Assembly: GCA_030620095.1 (NCBI GenBank)
Contig: JAUTXW010005212.1
Span: 274,001 to 338,000, forward strand
Direction of reading: 5' to 3'
Source: Kuschelorhynchus macadamiae
Lineage: Eukaryota; Arthropoda; Insecta; Coleoptera; Curculionidae
Length of the DNA: 64,000 nt
The notes below the pieces were generated by a model. That model worked only from the letters and a program-made list of their open reading frames with translations. It did not search any database and had not been told where the DNA came from. Made by a program: the position numbers and the translations under genes. The stretch's first letter is position 1. Each line of letters starts with the position of its first letter. Positions 47,626 through 58,039 of this stretch are shown in pieces.

Positions 47626-50350
47626 TTTTACATTTGCAATGAAAATGTTAATATTCATTTATTGTTCTGGTTTACAAGTAAAGAAATTATATCTATTCTA
47701 TAGAAAAAACCGTTAGAGCCACAGCACCCAAGCCATTACCCACCCTTTATTCATTTTAGTAAAGATAATACCATTAAACAGGAAAAATGTATAATGTAAA
47801 AAATGTTGTCTTTTTAGTTTACTTAAATTAAAAAAAAAAGTTACGATCGAACAGTTGAAAAATGAAAACTAGCTTTTTTATTTTAAATAGAATACCTCAC
47901 ATTTTTCTAATATTAGGGAAGGTTACGTTTTTCTTATTATAAATACGTGCAGTTAGAATATGTATTCCTATTTTTCTGAAAATAATTTTTTTCTGTTATT
48001 CAGTCGATTTGGCAATTGGACAATATTTCTTTTAATTTATTTTTTTTATTTCAAAAGAAACCTAAGAATAAATAACTAGTACGTAATTTTATAAACAAAA
48101 TTAAATAATGCAAACTAAAACGGCCTATTTCGTGCAATTTTGAAAATGTTTCTTGCATTAGAACTGTAGGGCGCGCATGTCTAACGGGACGCCGAAGTTG
48201 TACAGAAGGGGTAGGGGCGCCAAAATAAATAAACAAGATATTAGAATTATTTTTTTCTCATTTTTATGTCTAGAAATACTTACAGCCTTTCTAAGAGCAT
48301 AGAACTATTGACTAATAACTGCATGCTTTAAACAGCTCAGATTGTCAAGTTAGATTGATATTTGGACTTCAAAGCAGCTAGGGCGCGGCGGGGAAAACCA
48401 GTTTTACAAAATTAAAAAGTAGAAGAAGGTAATGGTGTTTGGAGTGTTTCGAAAAGCTTTTGCTTTAATAAGAGAATAGGTATAAGATAGTTCACTGCAA
48501 AAATATGTTACCAAAATTACTTATTACCAAAATTTAATTTTTCCACGCCACTTGAAGAAAGATTCGTCACTTTCAAATTGACTTTTTACCCAATTCTAGT
48601 CACTCAACTTGTTTGTAATATTTGATACTTCCTTCTGCGGAAAGTAATTGCTGTAATTAGTGCTCAATATTTCTGAATGACCTTCCACTGTCTTTAGCAA
48701 CAGATTTTTATGATACTCTTCCGGTAGGTAACTCTTGATATCTCAAAGATATTTTGTTTTAATTTGTTATTACAATTATATTTTCTCACAGATAGCGAAA
48801 TTAGTTGTATTATTTCCCTCAAGTTGAAGATTAAGTGAATTAAGTTTTTGAAATAAGTCGACTAAGTACGTGAGCTTCATTAGAAATAACTTTCCGAAAT
48901 ATTCCAGATTGTCAAGACTCTCCTCGCTCAAGAATATTGCTATTTTATTTCTCAATTCGTAGCTTTAGCGTTAAACACCTTGCCTCGTGACAACCATCTG
49001 GAGGAACGACAATGACAAATATTTCAATGCATTTCCTATTAAATTCATTAGCCTAAACATTCTAAAAATTATTAGTTCAGTGACCGCTGTTACATGCTTA
49101 GTAAAATATTGCTTAATCAATTAAGGAACACTGAACCTCCTAAAACAGTTTCAGCAATAAACAAATCGGTGAATAGTATTTGTTCGGCAGATATAATATG
49201 GCGAATACAAAAGCAATCGCTGACACAGTACTATTGGCTGATTAGTTAAAGGCTTGAAAATGCTTAGGAAAGGGACAGTCTACAATCAGACAGTCAGTTG
49301 CTTCTGTTATATTGAGTTAAGTGACGGTAGTGTTTTCGCTAATATATAAGATGACCCCCAGCAATATATTTAGGTAAGAACCGTTTTAAGTTAAAATTAT
49401 TAGTCCTTGTTATAACCGCTTGCTGTGTTCTTGATTATGTTCTTGTATTAATATAGATATAGTTTGTTTTGGAAAATAGTTCTTTGTTATAATTTGGTAA
49501 ACATCCCCAACGTCCCTAGACACAGCCCGACAAAATGGGGTGTGACAATATGTTCAGCCCCCATATCTTCACAAAGAAAAGCGGAAATCCTTGATTGTAC
49601 AGATCTGGTTTTTATATAATTAACTACTTCGATAAATTCTATCTGAATCAGGACTTACCGAATTTGATGCCAAAGCTTCCAATGAATCATATTGTGTGTC
49701 CAGACATCTCTTGGAGATTCCTTCTCTACTGCCGGACATGGCTTGAACTCCATCGGTGCAAATTACAAAACGATCTTTCCACTTCAAGTTTCAGCTGAGA
49801 ATAACATCATATGCAATTCTAAACATCCCGACAGCATTTGCTATTCTTGGTATAGACTTACAAAACAGGAAGTCTTTAACTATTGCAGTCCATGACAGAA
49901 TCTGATATAGCAAATCAAATTAGATGCTTATAAAACTTTCTCGTTTACTGTAGTGCTTTGGGGAAATCTGACTTCTGTTCCCGAAAGAACTAAATTTTTC
50001 TCAAAAAAAAAAAAAAAAATAGGGGCTTATCAATATTCTTTATACAGTTTCTAAATGCCTATTCAGTTTATTGAGCTTCATGCTATCGGCAGCCAAAATT
50101 TTGACATTGAATTTTTCTTCACCACTAGCATTGAACTTGTAAAACCGAATTTTAATAACCCTTGATTATATTTGCGTGTTTTTGATTTTACAACAAAATC
50201 ACCATGGCTACTGGTACGTGATGAAATAGAAGTTTCTTCGTCATTAAATTTACGTTTGCCTAAAATTAAGAATCTATTCATACTTACTATATATGGGTAC
50301 CTACAATTTCAGCTTTTGGACTCCACTTCACTTTTTTTTATAACACTCTT
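47626..50350 (-). mobile_element. hAT element, copy 1
   Basis: Defined by comparison with the second copy at 55816-57350: the 3' non-coding part (47626-48540, for example tttacatttgcaatg, ggcctatttcgtg, gacgccgaagttgt) and the 5' part (49955-50350) are shared, while the central transposase core is only here. Between about 49050 and 49560 the coding similarity is interrupted by unrelated sequence with a tatataag word, possibly a further insertion such as a solo LTR. Confidence 0.75.
48550..50285 (-). pseudogene. hAT transposase with BED-type N-terminus
   Basis: Minus-strand pieces in order: MNRFLILGKRKFNDEETSIS and SKTRKYNQGLLKFGFT (50140-50281, the start typical of ZBED5-like hAT transposases), AADSMKLNKLNRHLETV (about 50045-50095, the second half of the BED zinc finger with its His residues, the Cys pair lost), KDFLFCKSIPRIANAVGMF (about 49820-49880), ICTDGVQAMSGSREGISK (about 49705-49765, with the catalytic Asp of CTDG.xAM), RSSRWLSRGKVF (about 48970-49005), and KLFLMKLTYLVDLFQKLNSL with NLQLEGNNT (about 48800-48890). 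The C-terminal dimerisation block is not recognised. Many stops and frameshifts; it is inactive. Confidence 0.87.
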
Positions 50351-51065
50351 TTTACTTCCCTCGTAGAAGAGAAATATGGTAATCGTGAAAAAATGACCCT
50401 CTCAGGATTTACATATCTTCACGTTTTAGCGTCTCTAGATGCCAAAAAAATTGTTTTATCATTCCGTCGGTCCGTCTGTCTGTCGGTTTGTCAGTTCGCG
50501 ACATAGCTTAAAGACTACTTACCCGATAGACTTCAAATTTTGATAAAAATTAAAGGTCAGATGGGGATGATCTGGTAATATTTTGGTAAAAATCTAGTAT
50601 CGCAAAACAAAATGGCAGCCTAGTGAAATGTTAAACAAATTATTATTAAAAAACCACTTATCCAATTAATCTCAAATTTTACACAAACATCAAAGTATTA
50701 TGTTGGAATTAACTGATAAAATTTTAGTACGAATCCAAGATGGCGGAACAAAAATGTTTCAAAATTCAGCTTGAAAAAACTATTAAGTAGTTTTAATTTC
50801 AAATTGTGTGCCATAACAAATTGTGGTATAGGGATCAATTAGTAATATTGTGGTGTTAATTCAAGATGCCCGAACAAAATGGCGGCCAAATAGAATGTTT
50901 GTATTCGTAAAAAAATCACCCTCTCAGGTTTTACATATCTTCATGTTTTAGCGTTCCTAGACGCCAAAAATTATGTTCTCTCAATTCCATCGGTCCGTGC
51001 GTCTGTCGGTCTGTCTGTCGTTCTATCAGTTCGCGAAGTAACGTAAAATTTCCTTATCCGATTGA
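50343..51065 (+). repeat. composite repeat family R, copy F
   Basis: Head acttccctcgtagaagagaa, atcgtgaaaaaatgacc, gtctctagatgccaaaaaaa, cgtctgtctgtcggtttgtc. Body units have gcagcc / gcggaac / gcggcc words at about 50613, 50745 and 50881 (period about 132-136). A second head-like module starts at about 50915 and stops at about 51065, where a mariner-type fragment begins. Confidence 0.85.
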
Positions 51066-51379
51066 CTTAATATAGAACATATCGACGTATTCATTTGGAG
51101 AAAATCGTCGCACACAATAGCAACAAAAAAACTGAAGTAGATAAAATATTTACAGAAGAATGCATGTTGTTTAAAAAAAGTGTATTGCGTATTCTTATCT
51201 TAAATATTTTAAGATGTTCAAAATGTTTTTTTTTTGATAAGTTGGTGTTCAAAAAATATATCTTTTAATATGTCATTGATTTTGATATTTCACAAACATT
51301 AAAATTGAAAAAAAAAACATTTTTAATTAAATTTTTAACTTATAGATATAGCAGGTGACGTTAATTGTGGGACACCCAG

Positions 51380-51385
<6 letters not shown>
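51066..51385 (-). pseudogene. mariner-type fragment and element end
   Basis: 51073-51118 (gaacatatcgacgtattcat, ttggagaaaatcgtcgcaca) is nearly identical to the N-terminal coding region at about 46210-46255 of the mariner-type pseudogene. The following sequence runs to a terminus-like gtgggacacccagta at about 51367-51381. It is a truncated second copy, cut off by repeat R. Confidence 0.65.
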
Positions 51386-51413
<28 letters not shown>

Positions 51414-52441
51414 TATATACATATATATAAATCAACAGGATTTTCCTTTATCCAAAAAAAATATTTTGAATAATTGAAAAGTTTTACTTTTTTACTTGAA
51501 CTCCACCTCAAATAGCGAGAAGTTAAATAATTAATTGATAATAGTAATAATAATACCGATTAAAATAGAGTATCTAATCTCAAAACTTCTTTAAATTTAT
51601 TATTTTTCGGTTTATTGGATAGTCCTTGTAATTTGGATTTAAAGTTTTCTGTTTTGGTTCGTTTATCCAATATAGATATGCTGATTTATAACATTAGCAA
51701 TTAGTGTTAAATAATTTATATTTAATCTTTTAAACCCAATGTTAAAAGAAATTTCTACCCACAGTATACTGTTTTTCCGCTGTAGGTGTCATTAAAAAAT
51801 CATATTTTACGGTGTTATTAACTTATAATGATATATATAATATGTCATTGATTTTGATATTTCACAAACATTAAAATTGAAAAAAAAACATTTTTAATTA
51901 AATTTTTAACTTATAGATATAGCAGGTGACGTTAATTGTGGGACACCCAGTATATATATATATATATATATATACATATATATATACATATATATAAATC
52001 TTTGCTTCTTGCCTCAACAGGATTTTCCTTTATCCAAAAAAAATATTTTGAATAATTGAAAAGTTTTACTTTTTTACTTGAACTCCACCTCAAATTTACT
52101 AAAGGACAAACTTGTATCAACTGAAATTGCTGGATTAGCGAGAAGTTAAATAATTAATTGATAATAATAATAATACCGATTAAAATAGAGTATCTAATCT
52201 CAAAACTTCTTTAAATTTATTATTTTTCGGTTTATTGGAGTAGTCCTTGTAATTTGGATTTAAAGTTTTCTGTTTTGGTTCGTTTATATATAGATATGCT
52301 GATTTATAACATCAGCAATTAGTGTTAAATAATTTATATTTAATCTTTTAAACCCAATGGTAAAAGAAATTTCTACCCACAGTATACTGTTTTTCCGCTG
52401 TAGGTGTCATTAAAAAATCATATTTTACGGTGTTATTAACT
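51268..52441 (+). repeat. tandem duplication, two units of about 570-600 bp
   Basis: Unit 1 (51268-51835) and unit 2 (51841-52441) both start tatgtcattgattttgatat and end with catattttacggtgttatta followed by actta. Both include the mariner-type end, a short TA run (51379-51406; 51951-51973) and the block agaagttaaataattaattg. Unit 1 lacks two short pieces present in unit 2. The two units are nearly identical, so the duplication is recent relative to the surrounding decay. Confidence 0.88.
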
Positions 52442-52883
52442 TATTGTTGACAAATGCCTTTGACCCTGGAAGACGAATTTTAATTAATGCGTTCCTATAA
52501 AAATTAATAAAAGATCACCACTTGCTTATCTGTATCCAGCAACAAATGAATCATTTCGTCAAAATTTTCAATTTATTAGTAATTCGATCTTATCGGGTTT
52601 TGAGTTTCCATTACGCTAATGAATATCGTTGCGGAAACATGATAAGGAATAAAAATTCATCACGCGCGGGGTTTTGAGAGACGTTTTTGACAGTGGAATA
52701 AATCGCAATTGTCGTGGGCAATGAAATCAAAAATGAAATATTAGTAGTAATAGAACTGGGAGAGTGTACGAAATGTATTTTGAATTACTTATGTCAGAGA
52801 ACGAGAAAACGTAAACAGCTATAAAATATTGACAGTAACATATCAAAAAATTTATAACTGTGGGAAAAAGAGTGACTGTGTAC
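52442..52883 (+). repeat. segment duplicated at 55260-55690
   Basis: cctttgaccctggaagacga, gcggaaacatgataaggaat and ggcaatgaaatcaaaaatga recur at 55.26-55.69 kb with about 5-10 percent difference. No credible protein is shared: the frames differ between copies. Confidence 0.8.
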
Positions 52884-53313
52884 AGTAGAAGAGCTAGCGG
52901 CCAAATCAACTAAGGTGTTTTAACAAGGCTAGAAATTTGTAAACATATGTTTAAATAGTAGTTAAATGAAATGTTAATGACCTGTCAAGCCATACCGGGT
53001 TACCCAATTGATAAATTAATTTTTCAAAATGCAAAAAAAAGCAAAAACAATGGACAAGCGATTTCGATTATTGCATCTCCGTGCCAGGCGAGCATACACT
53101 CCCTATGTTTTATGTATTTTTAATGTTGCTTTTATAAAGCTATAATATATAGGAGATGTTCATGCATCTATTGTAAGGAACTATGTTAAAGGACAGGTGA
53201 TCTTGTTGGTTGCAAGTAACTGCCAGGCGAACATATACAGCAGCGCGCGAGGGAAGAAGAACGTTTATCGCAATTGTTTGGGTAAAATGCATTTGTTTGA
53301 AAAAGAATAAATC

Positions 53314-53706
53314 TTTATTTACATTATAAAGTAGTTATATCATTAAATATTTAGTTTAACATGTTGCTAATAATGAAATATTTAAAAATTATATAAAACA
53401 ATTTCAATTCAACCCTCATCTTCTTCCATTGAATATTCATCTTCCGAAACACTAGGTTGGTCTTCAACTCTTAGTTCGATATCTGCAACAAAAGTTATTT
53501 TCATAAATATCAATGCTGTGATTTCGTTAAAAAAAAGTTGCAAAATTATTAGTATTGTACATTTCAAATAGTTTACCTGAATCATTGTCGGAGGTAGCAG
53601 GTTGATCAAGCAGAGCGTCGTACACAGACAACAGAACGATCTCTCCCTCATGCCACTCGAAATTACATCTCCCGTTTATAAGTGTCCATCCATTATTTGG
53701 TGGTGA
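53314..53706 (-). pseudogene. 3' end of a spliced gene of unknown family, two exons
   Basis: Exon 1 is open from 53706 to 53577 and reads NNGWTLINGRCNFEWHEGE then LLSVYDALLDQPATSDNDS. A donor GT follows at 53576-53575, a 94-base intron, and an acceptor TTGTTGCAG ending at 53483. Exon 2 (53482-53409) keeps the frame through a split Asp codon and reads IELRVEDQPSVSEDEYSMEE then DEG and stop. AATAAA lies at 53319-53314. The result is a 67-residue acidic C-terminus. I do not recognise the protein; an ending with a GW...W.EG pattern and an acidic tail occurs in some insect transposon-encoded proteins, but this is only an impression. The upstream exons are absent. The right arm of the element carries a second, degenerate copy of the intron end and exon 2 in the opposite direction (about 54271-54381). 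Confidence 0.65.
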
Positions 53707-54023
53707 TCAAGTTGAGGGAACTCGCATTTACATTTCGCCAAATACTTGTTATGTATTGAGTTCTCCATGATTAATACCACATAATAATGGTAATAAAGTC
53801 TGAAAACTGAACCCTGGGTGTTTAAGACACACATAAAATGTATACTTATTTATTTATTTCTTATAAAAAGTGCCGAATGAAGCTTTGAAACGTACGACAC
53901 AATTGATATTTTCTGAAGTAGGCTTGCGTCATGTTTAAAAGAATTGATAAGAATGACATTAACAATATTTTCTTAGTTAAGCATACTTTTAAAAGTTTTG
54001 GTAGTGTTCAAAGCCATTTTACG

Positions 54024-54165
54024 ATGGGTCATAAAAACCGCGAAATTCTTAATTCGGTGCGAAACATTGTAGATTTTTGGAAACAGGGCAAGTCTAACTG
54101 AAATATTGGAGAAACTGTTGGTAAATCGCGTGCCAGTATTCAGTATATTGTTAAACATTTTATAA
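54024..54165 (+). pseudogene. Tc1-type transposase N-terminal fragment
   Basis: From an ATG at about 54024 the frame reads MGHKNREILNSVRNIVDFWK, then QGKSN, a stop, and NIGETVGKSRASIQYIVKHF. This is the first helix-turn-helix of a Tc1-type transposase (start, RxxIVxxxxxGKS spacing, SxxSIQYIVKxF). It ends abruptly at about 54165 where arm-related repeat sequence begins. It lies in the interior of the 2-kb inverted-arm element. Confidence 0.72.
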
Positions 54166-54169
54166 TTTT

Positions 54170-54592
54170 GCTCGCCTGGCAGGCAGTTGCAACTAACAGA
54201 ATCACCTATCCTTTTACATAGTTCCTTACAATAGATGCATCAACATCCCCTATAAATTATAATTTTGTATTCACACATGAAATTACAGCATTGATATTTA
54301 CGAAATAGCTAACCAGGGGTTGAAGACCAACCTAATGCTTCGGAAGATGAATATTCAATGGACGAAGATGAAGGCTTTGATTAAAAAAATGTTTTTATAT
54401 TTCATTATTAGCAACTAAATATTTAATGACATAACTACTTTACAATGTAAATAAAGATTTAAAAAACTCTCCTTCCCTAGCACGCTGCTGTATAATATGT
54501 TCGCCTGACAGTTTCATGCCACCAACAGAATCACCTGTCCTTTTACATAGTTCCTTACAATATATGCATGAGCATCCCCTATAAATTATAGC
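54170..54592 (+). repeat. direct repeat of about 95 bp inside the right half
   Basis: 54170-54265 and 54497-54592 are direct copies (gctcgcctggcagg / gttcgcctgacag, ttttacatagttccttacaa, catcccctataaattata). The inverted partner in the left arm is at about 53145-53240. Thus the right half has this block twice. Confidence 0.8.
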
Positions 54593-54948
54593 TTGGCAAA
54601 AGCAACATAAAAAATACATAAAACATATGGAGTGTATGCTCGCGTGGCACGGAGATGCAACCATCTAAATCGCCTCTCCATTTCAGAAGTAAGCATTATA
54701 AAACATATTAAAAGTATAGCTTTCTAGAAGCAACATAATTTTTGTTTTTTTTTACATTTTGAAAAATAAATGTATCACTGGCGCAACCCGATATGGTATG
54801 ACAGGTCATTAGCATTCCCATTAACTACTATTTAAACATCTGTTTACAAATATCTAGCCTTGTTAAAAAAACTTTAGTCGATTTGGCCGCTAACTCTTGT
54901 ACTATAAGTTGTAAAAAAAATCAAGTGGTAATTACAATTTATATTTTT

Positions 54949-55690
54949 AAATTGTGGGATTTGCCAGAAGTTAAATAATTAATATTTAATTGATAATAAT
55001 AATACCGTATAAAAACAGAATGCCTAATCTCAGAACTTCTTTAAATTTTCTATTTTGCTACATATTGGAGCAATCTTTGTAGTGTGGATTTTAAAATTTT
55101 TAGCTATGCCGGTTTATAACAAGACATCGGCAATTAGCCTTGAATTATTTATATTTAATATTTTAATCCCCAGTGGTAATAGAAATTGCTCTCCACAGTA
55201 TACTATCTTTTCCGTATAGGTGTCATTAAATCATATTTTACAGCATCATCAACTTATTGTTTACAAACGCTTTTGACCCTGGGAGACGCATTTTAATTAA
55301 TGGGTTTCTATAAAAATCAATTTAAGGACATCACTTGCTTAACTATATCTAGCAGCAAATGAACCATTTCGTCAAATTTTTCAATTTATTAGTAATTCGA
55401 TCTTATCGGGTTTGGAGTTTCGATTACCCTAATGAATTTCATTGCGGAAACATGATAAGGAATAAAGATTCATCACGTGCGGGGTTTTTAGAGAAGTTTT
55501 TGACAGTGGAATTAATTGCAATTGTCGTGGGCAATGAAATCAAAAATGAAATATTAGTAGCAGTGGAACTGGGAGAGTATATGAAATGTATTTTGAATTA
55601 CTTATATCAGAGAACGAGAAAACGTAAACAGCTATAAAATATTGACAGTAACGTATCAAGAAATTTATGACTGTGGGAAAAAGAGTTACT
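54949..55690 (+). repeat. third copy of the 52.1-52.9 kb segment
   Basis: Matches unit 2 from gagaagttaaataattaatt onward (52138) through gggaaaaagagt (52875). More diverged than the two tandem units are from each other. It lacks the mariner-type end and TA run. A frame at 55359-55637 (92 residues) is open here but broken in the sister copy, so I do not call it a gene. Confidence 0.82.
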
Positions 55691-55815
55691 ATATAGCACA
55701 ACACTATACAAAATTTAAGATAAAAAACCACGTTTTTACAATATGCCCTTCAACTTTTTTTAACTATGTTTAAACTTTTCCGCTTTCTTTGTTCCTCTGA
55801 ATAATGGATAGGTAA
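55691..55815. other. short unassigned spacer
   Basis: Nothing recognised. Confidence 0.4.
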
Positions 55816-57350
55816 ATTCTTTTTACATTTGCAATGTTAATATTCATTTATTTGTTCCTGTTTACTATTTGCCAGTTACAAGTAAAGAAATTATCTCTAT
55901 GCTATAGAAAATGATGGTACATCTTTAGAGCTACAGCACCTAAGCCATCACCCACCCTATTATTTATTTTAGAAAAGATAATAATATTGACCAGGAAAAG
56001 TTTCCATAGGCTCTCATTTAATCAAGAATTTGACTTAAATTTGGGACGTTCTAGTTGATAAGATAACATCTTTTCAGTCTGTTCCCATTAATTTTTCTTT
56101 ATAAAAAAGTACACAATCGTTTCCTATTTCTAAGAAGTTAAAAAACGTAAGAAAGGTTTTTGAAAAAAGTAATTAATCTTGGACTTAATCCACCCATGCT
56201 TGAGAAATTTACAAGATATAAAAAATGTAGTCTTTTTAGTTTACTTAAATTAAGAAAAAAAGTTACGATCGATCAGCTTTTTTTTATTTTAAATAGAATG
56301 CCTGACATTTTTCTAATATTAGGGAAGGTTGCGTATATCTTATTCTTAATTTTTTCAAAATTATTTTTTTCTGTTAATTAGTCGATTTGGCAATTTGGAC
56401 CATATTTCTTTTAGTTTCTTTTTTTATTTCAAAAGACGCCTAATAATAAATAACTAGTACGTAATGTTATGAACAACATTAAATAAGGCAAAATAAAATG
56501 GCCTATTTCGTGTAATTTTGAAAATCTATCTTACATTAGAACTGTGGGGCGCACACCCCTAGGGAGACGCCGAAGTTGTCAAGGACAAGCCATTAGGATT
56601 ATTTTTTTCACATTTTTATGTGTATTTTTGCAATAATATAATCATTACGAATACATTAAAACTAAATTAGAAATTCTTACACCCTTTCTAAGAGCACAGA
56701 ACTAATGACTAATATCTACCTGTTTTAAACCGCTCAGATTGTCCAGTTAGATTAATATTTGGATTTCAAAGCAGCTATAACGGAAAAAACCAGTTTGACA
56801 AAATTAAGAAGTAGGAGAAGGTAACAGTGTTCGGAGTGACCGGAAACGTTTTTGCTTTAATAAGAGAATTGGTACAAGATAGTTCACTCCAGAAATTTGT
56901 TACCAAAATTACTTATTACTATAAGTGCTTTGGGGAAATTTGACTTCTTTTTCCCGAAAGATCTAAGTTTTTCTTAAAAAAAAAATTAAGGGGCATGTCA
57001 ATATGCTTTGTACAGAGTTTCTAAATGCCTATTTATTTTATCGAGTTTCATGCTATCTACAGCCAAAATTTTGAGGCAAACACCACTTTGAAGTTTTTTT
57101 TCACCATTTATTTCAGTGTTTGTAAAACCGGATTTTAAGAAACTTGATCATATTTGAGTCTTTTATGATTTAATAACAGGATCAGTTCGACTAGTGGAGG
57201 TTTGTGATGAAGTAGAAGCTTATTCGTCATTAAGTTTACATTTGCCTAAAATTAAAAATCTACCCATACTATTGTAAGTATTAGTATTACGTAAATATAC
57301 CATAATTTTTTCAGCCTTTGAACTCCATTCTCCATTATAACACTCTTTTT
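55816..57350 (-). mobile_element. hAT element, copy 2, internally deleted
   Basis: Shares the 3' non-coding part with 47626-48540 and the 5' part with 49955-50350. The shared parts meet at about 56930-56940 (ttacttattactataagtgc), so about 1.4 kb covering most of the transposase is absent. The N-terminal remnant on the minus strand reads RFLILGKCKLNDE, FLKSGFTNTEINGEKK and DSMKLDKINRHLETL (56985-57270), the BED-type start seen in copy 1. Relative to copy 1 it has about 220 extra bases at 55999-56217. Such internal deletion derivatives are a common source of non-autonomous elements. Confidence 0.82.
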
Positions 57351-57371
57351 TTTATAATAATATAACTAACT

Positions 57372-57387
57372 GACTGAAATTTCAGTC
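57372..57387. repeat. perfect 16-bp palindrome
   Basis: gactgaaatttcagtc. No associated feature. Confidence 0.4.
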
Positions 57388-57464
57388 GTATCAGTATCTG
57401 CCGTGACCATTCGGCAAAATACTCAGTATATTGTTGTATAAGTAATAGGGTGGAATGAAAATTC

Positions 57465-58035
57465 ATCAAAAAATTTGTTTTTCGAAATCAGTTGCGGAAT
57501 TCCAGAAAAAAGTTGCCTATTAGCACAGCTAATAATTTGCCAAAAAACCAGATTATTCGGATAATTTTTCGCACTGCCAGGAGGTTTAAAATTTAAAGAA
57601 ATAGGTTTTAATCAGATTTTTGAAATATTTTGTTTTACTTCGTAATAAAAAAAGCCTTGATAACAATATAGTAATGGTAATAGTAAAAAATGGCATCCTT
57701 ATACACTAGTCAATTACCATGTGAAATTTGTGTGATGTCAAATAACGTTATACACTGCCCCACCTAATGAAAGTAAAAAAAACTGCATTTTTAATTTTTT
57801 AGAATTTTTTACATTTTTAATTAAACTTTTCTAACTGCATAGCAAACAACTAAAAAACTACAGTAGTAAAACGATTTAACAAACATTTGTTACTTATTTC
57901 TTGAAATATATAGTCTTTGTCTTAAATTGAGGCATTACCCGACGAGACTTCAACTTAACATGTACCCATCTCAAACGGCTAAACTAGCACTTGTTACTAG
58001 TTGTGTGCACCTTACTACGGCTTGTGTATGACATA
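57465..58035. other. non-coding left part of the candidate element
   Basis: Nothing recognised; may be the 3' region of the minus-strand gene. Confidence 0.4.
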
Positions 58036-58039
58036 AGGA

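Larger units (their letters stand above)
52884..54905. mobile_element. 2-kb element with about 640-bp inverted arms
   Basis: Left arm about 52884-53530 and right arm about 54268-54905 are inverted copies. The termini read agtagaagagctagcggcca and, complemented from the right, agtacaagagttagcggcca. The arms share gcctagatatttgtaaac-type, caggtcattaacat-type and acaatagatgcat-type words, an AATAAA signal and a gene 3' end. The interior holds the fragments described below. In the related segment at 55.69 kb the insertion is absent, so this piece inserted next to, or between, members of the duplicated segment. It could be one foldback-type element or two copies of the same element end lying head to head. 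Confidence 0.82.

Noticed and set aside
49050..49560. Solo LTR inside the hAT pseudogene
   Set aside because: A tatataag word and a sharp loss of hAT similarity suggest an insertion, but no TG..CA borders with a target duplication could be fixed, so it was not listed as a feature.
55359..55637. 92-residue frame as a possible host gene
   Set aside because: The duplicated sister segment at 52.44-52.88 kb has this frame broken, and no domain is recognisable.
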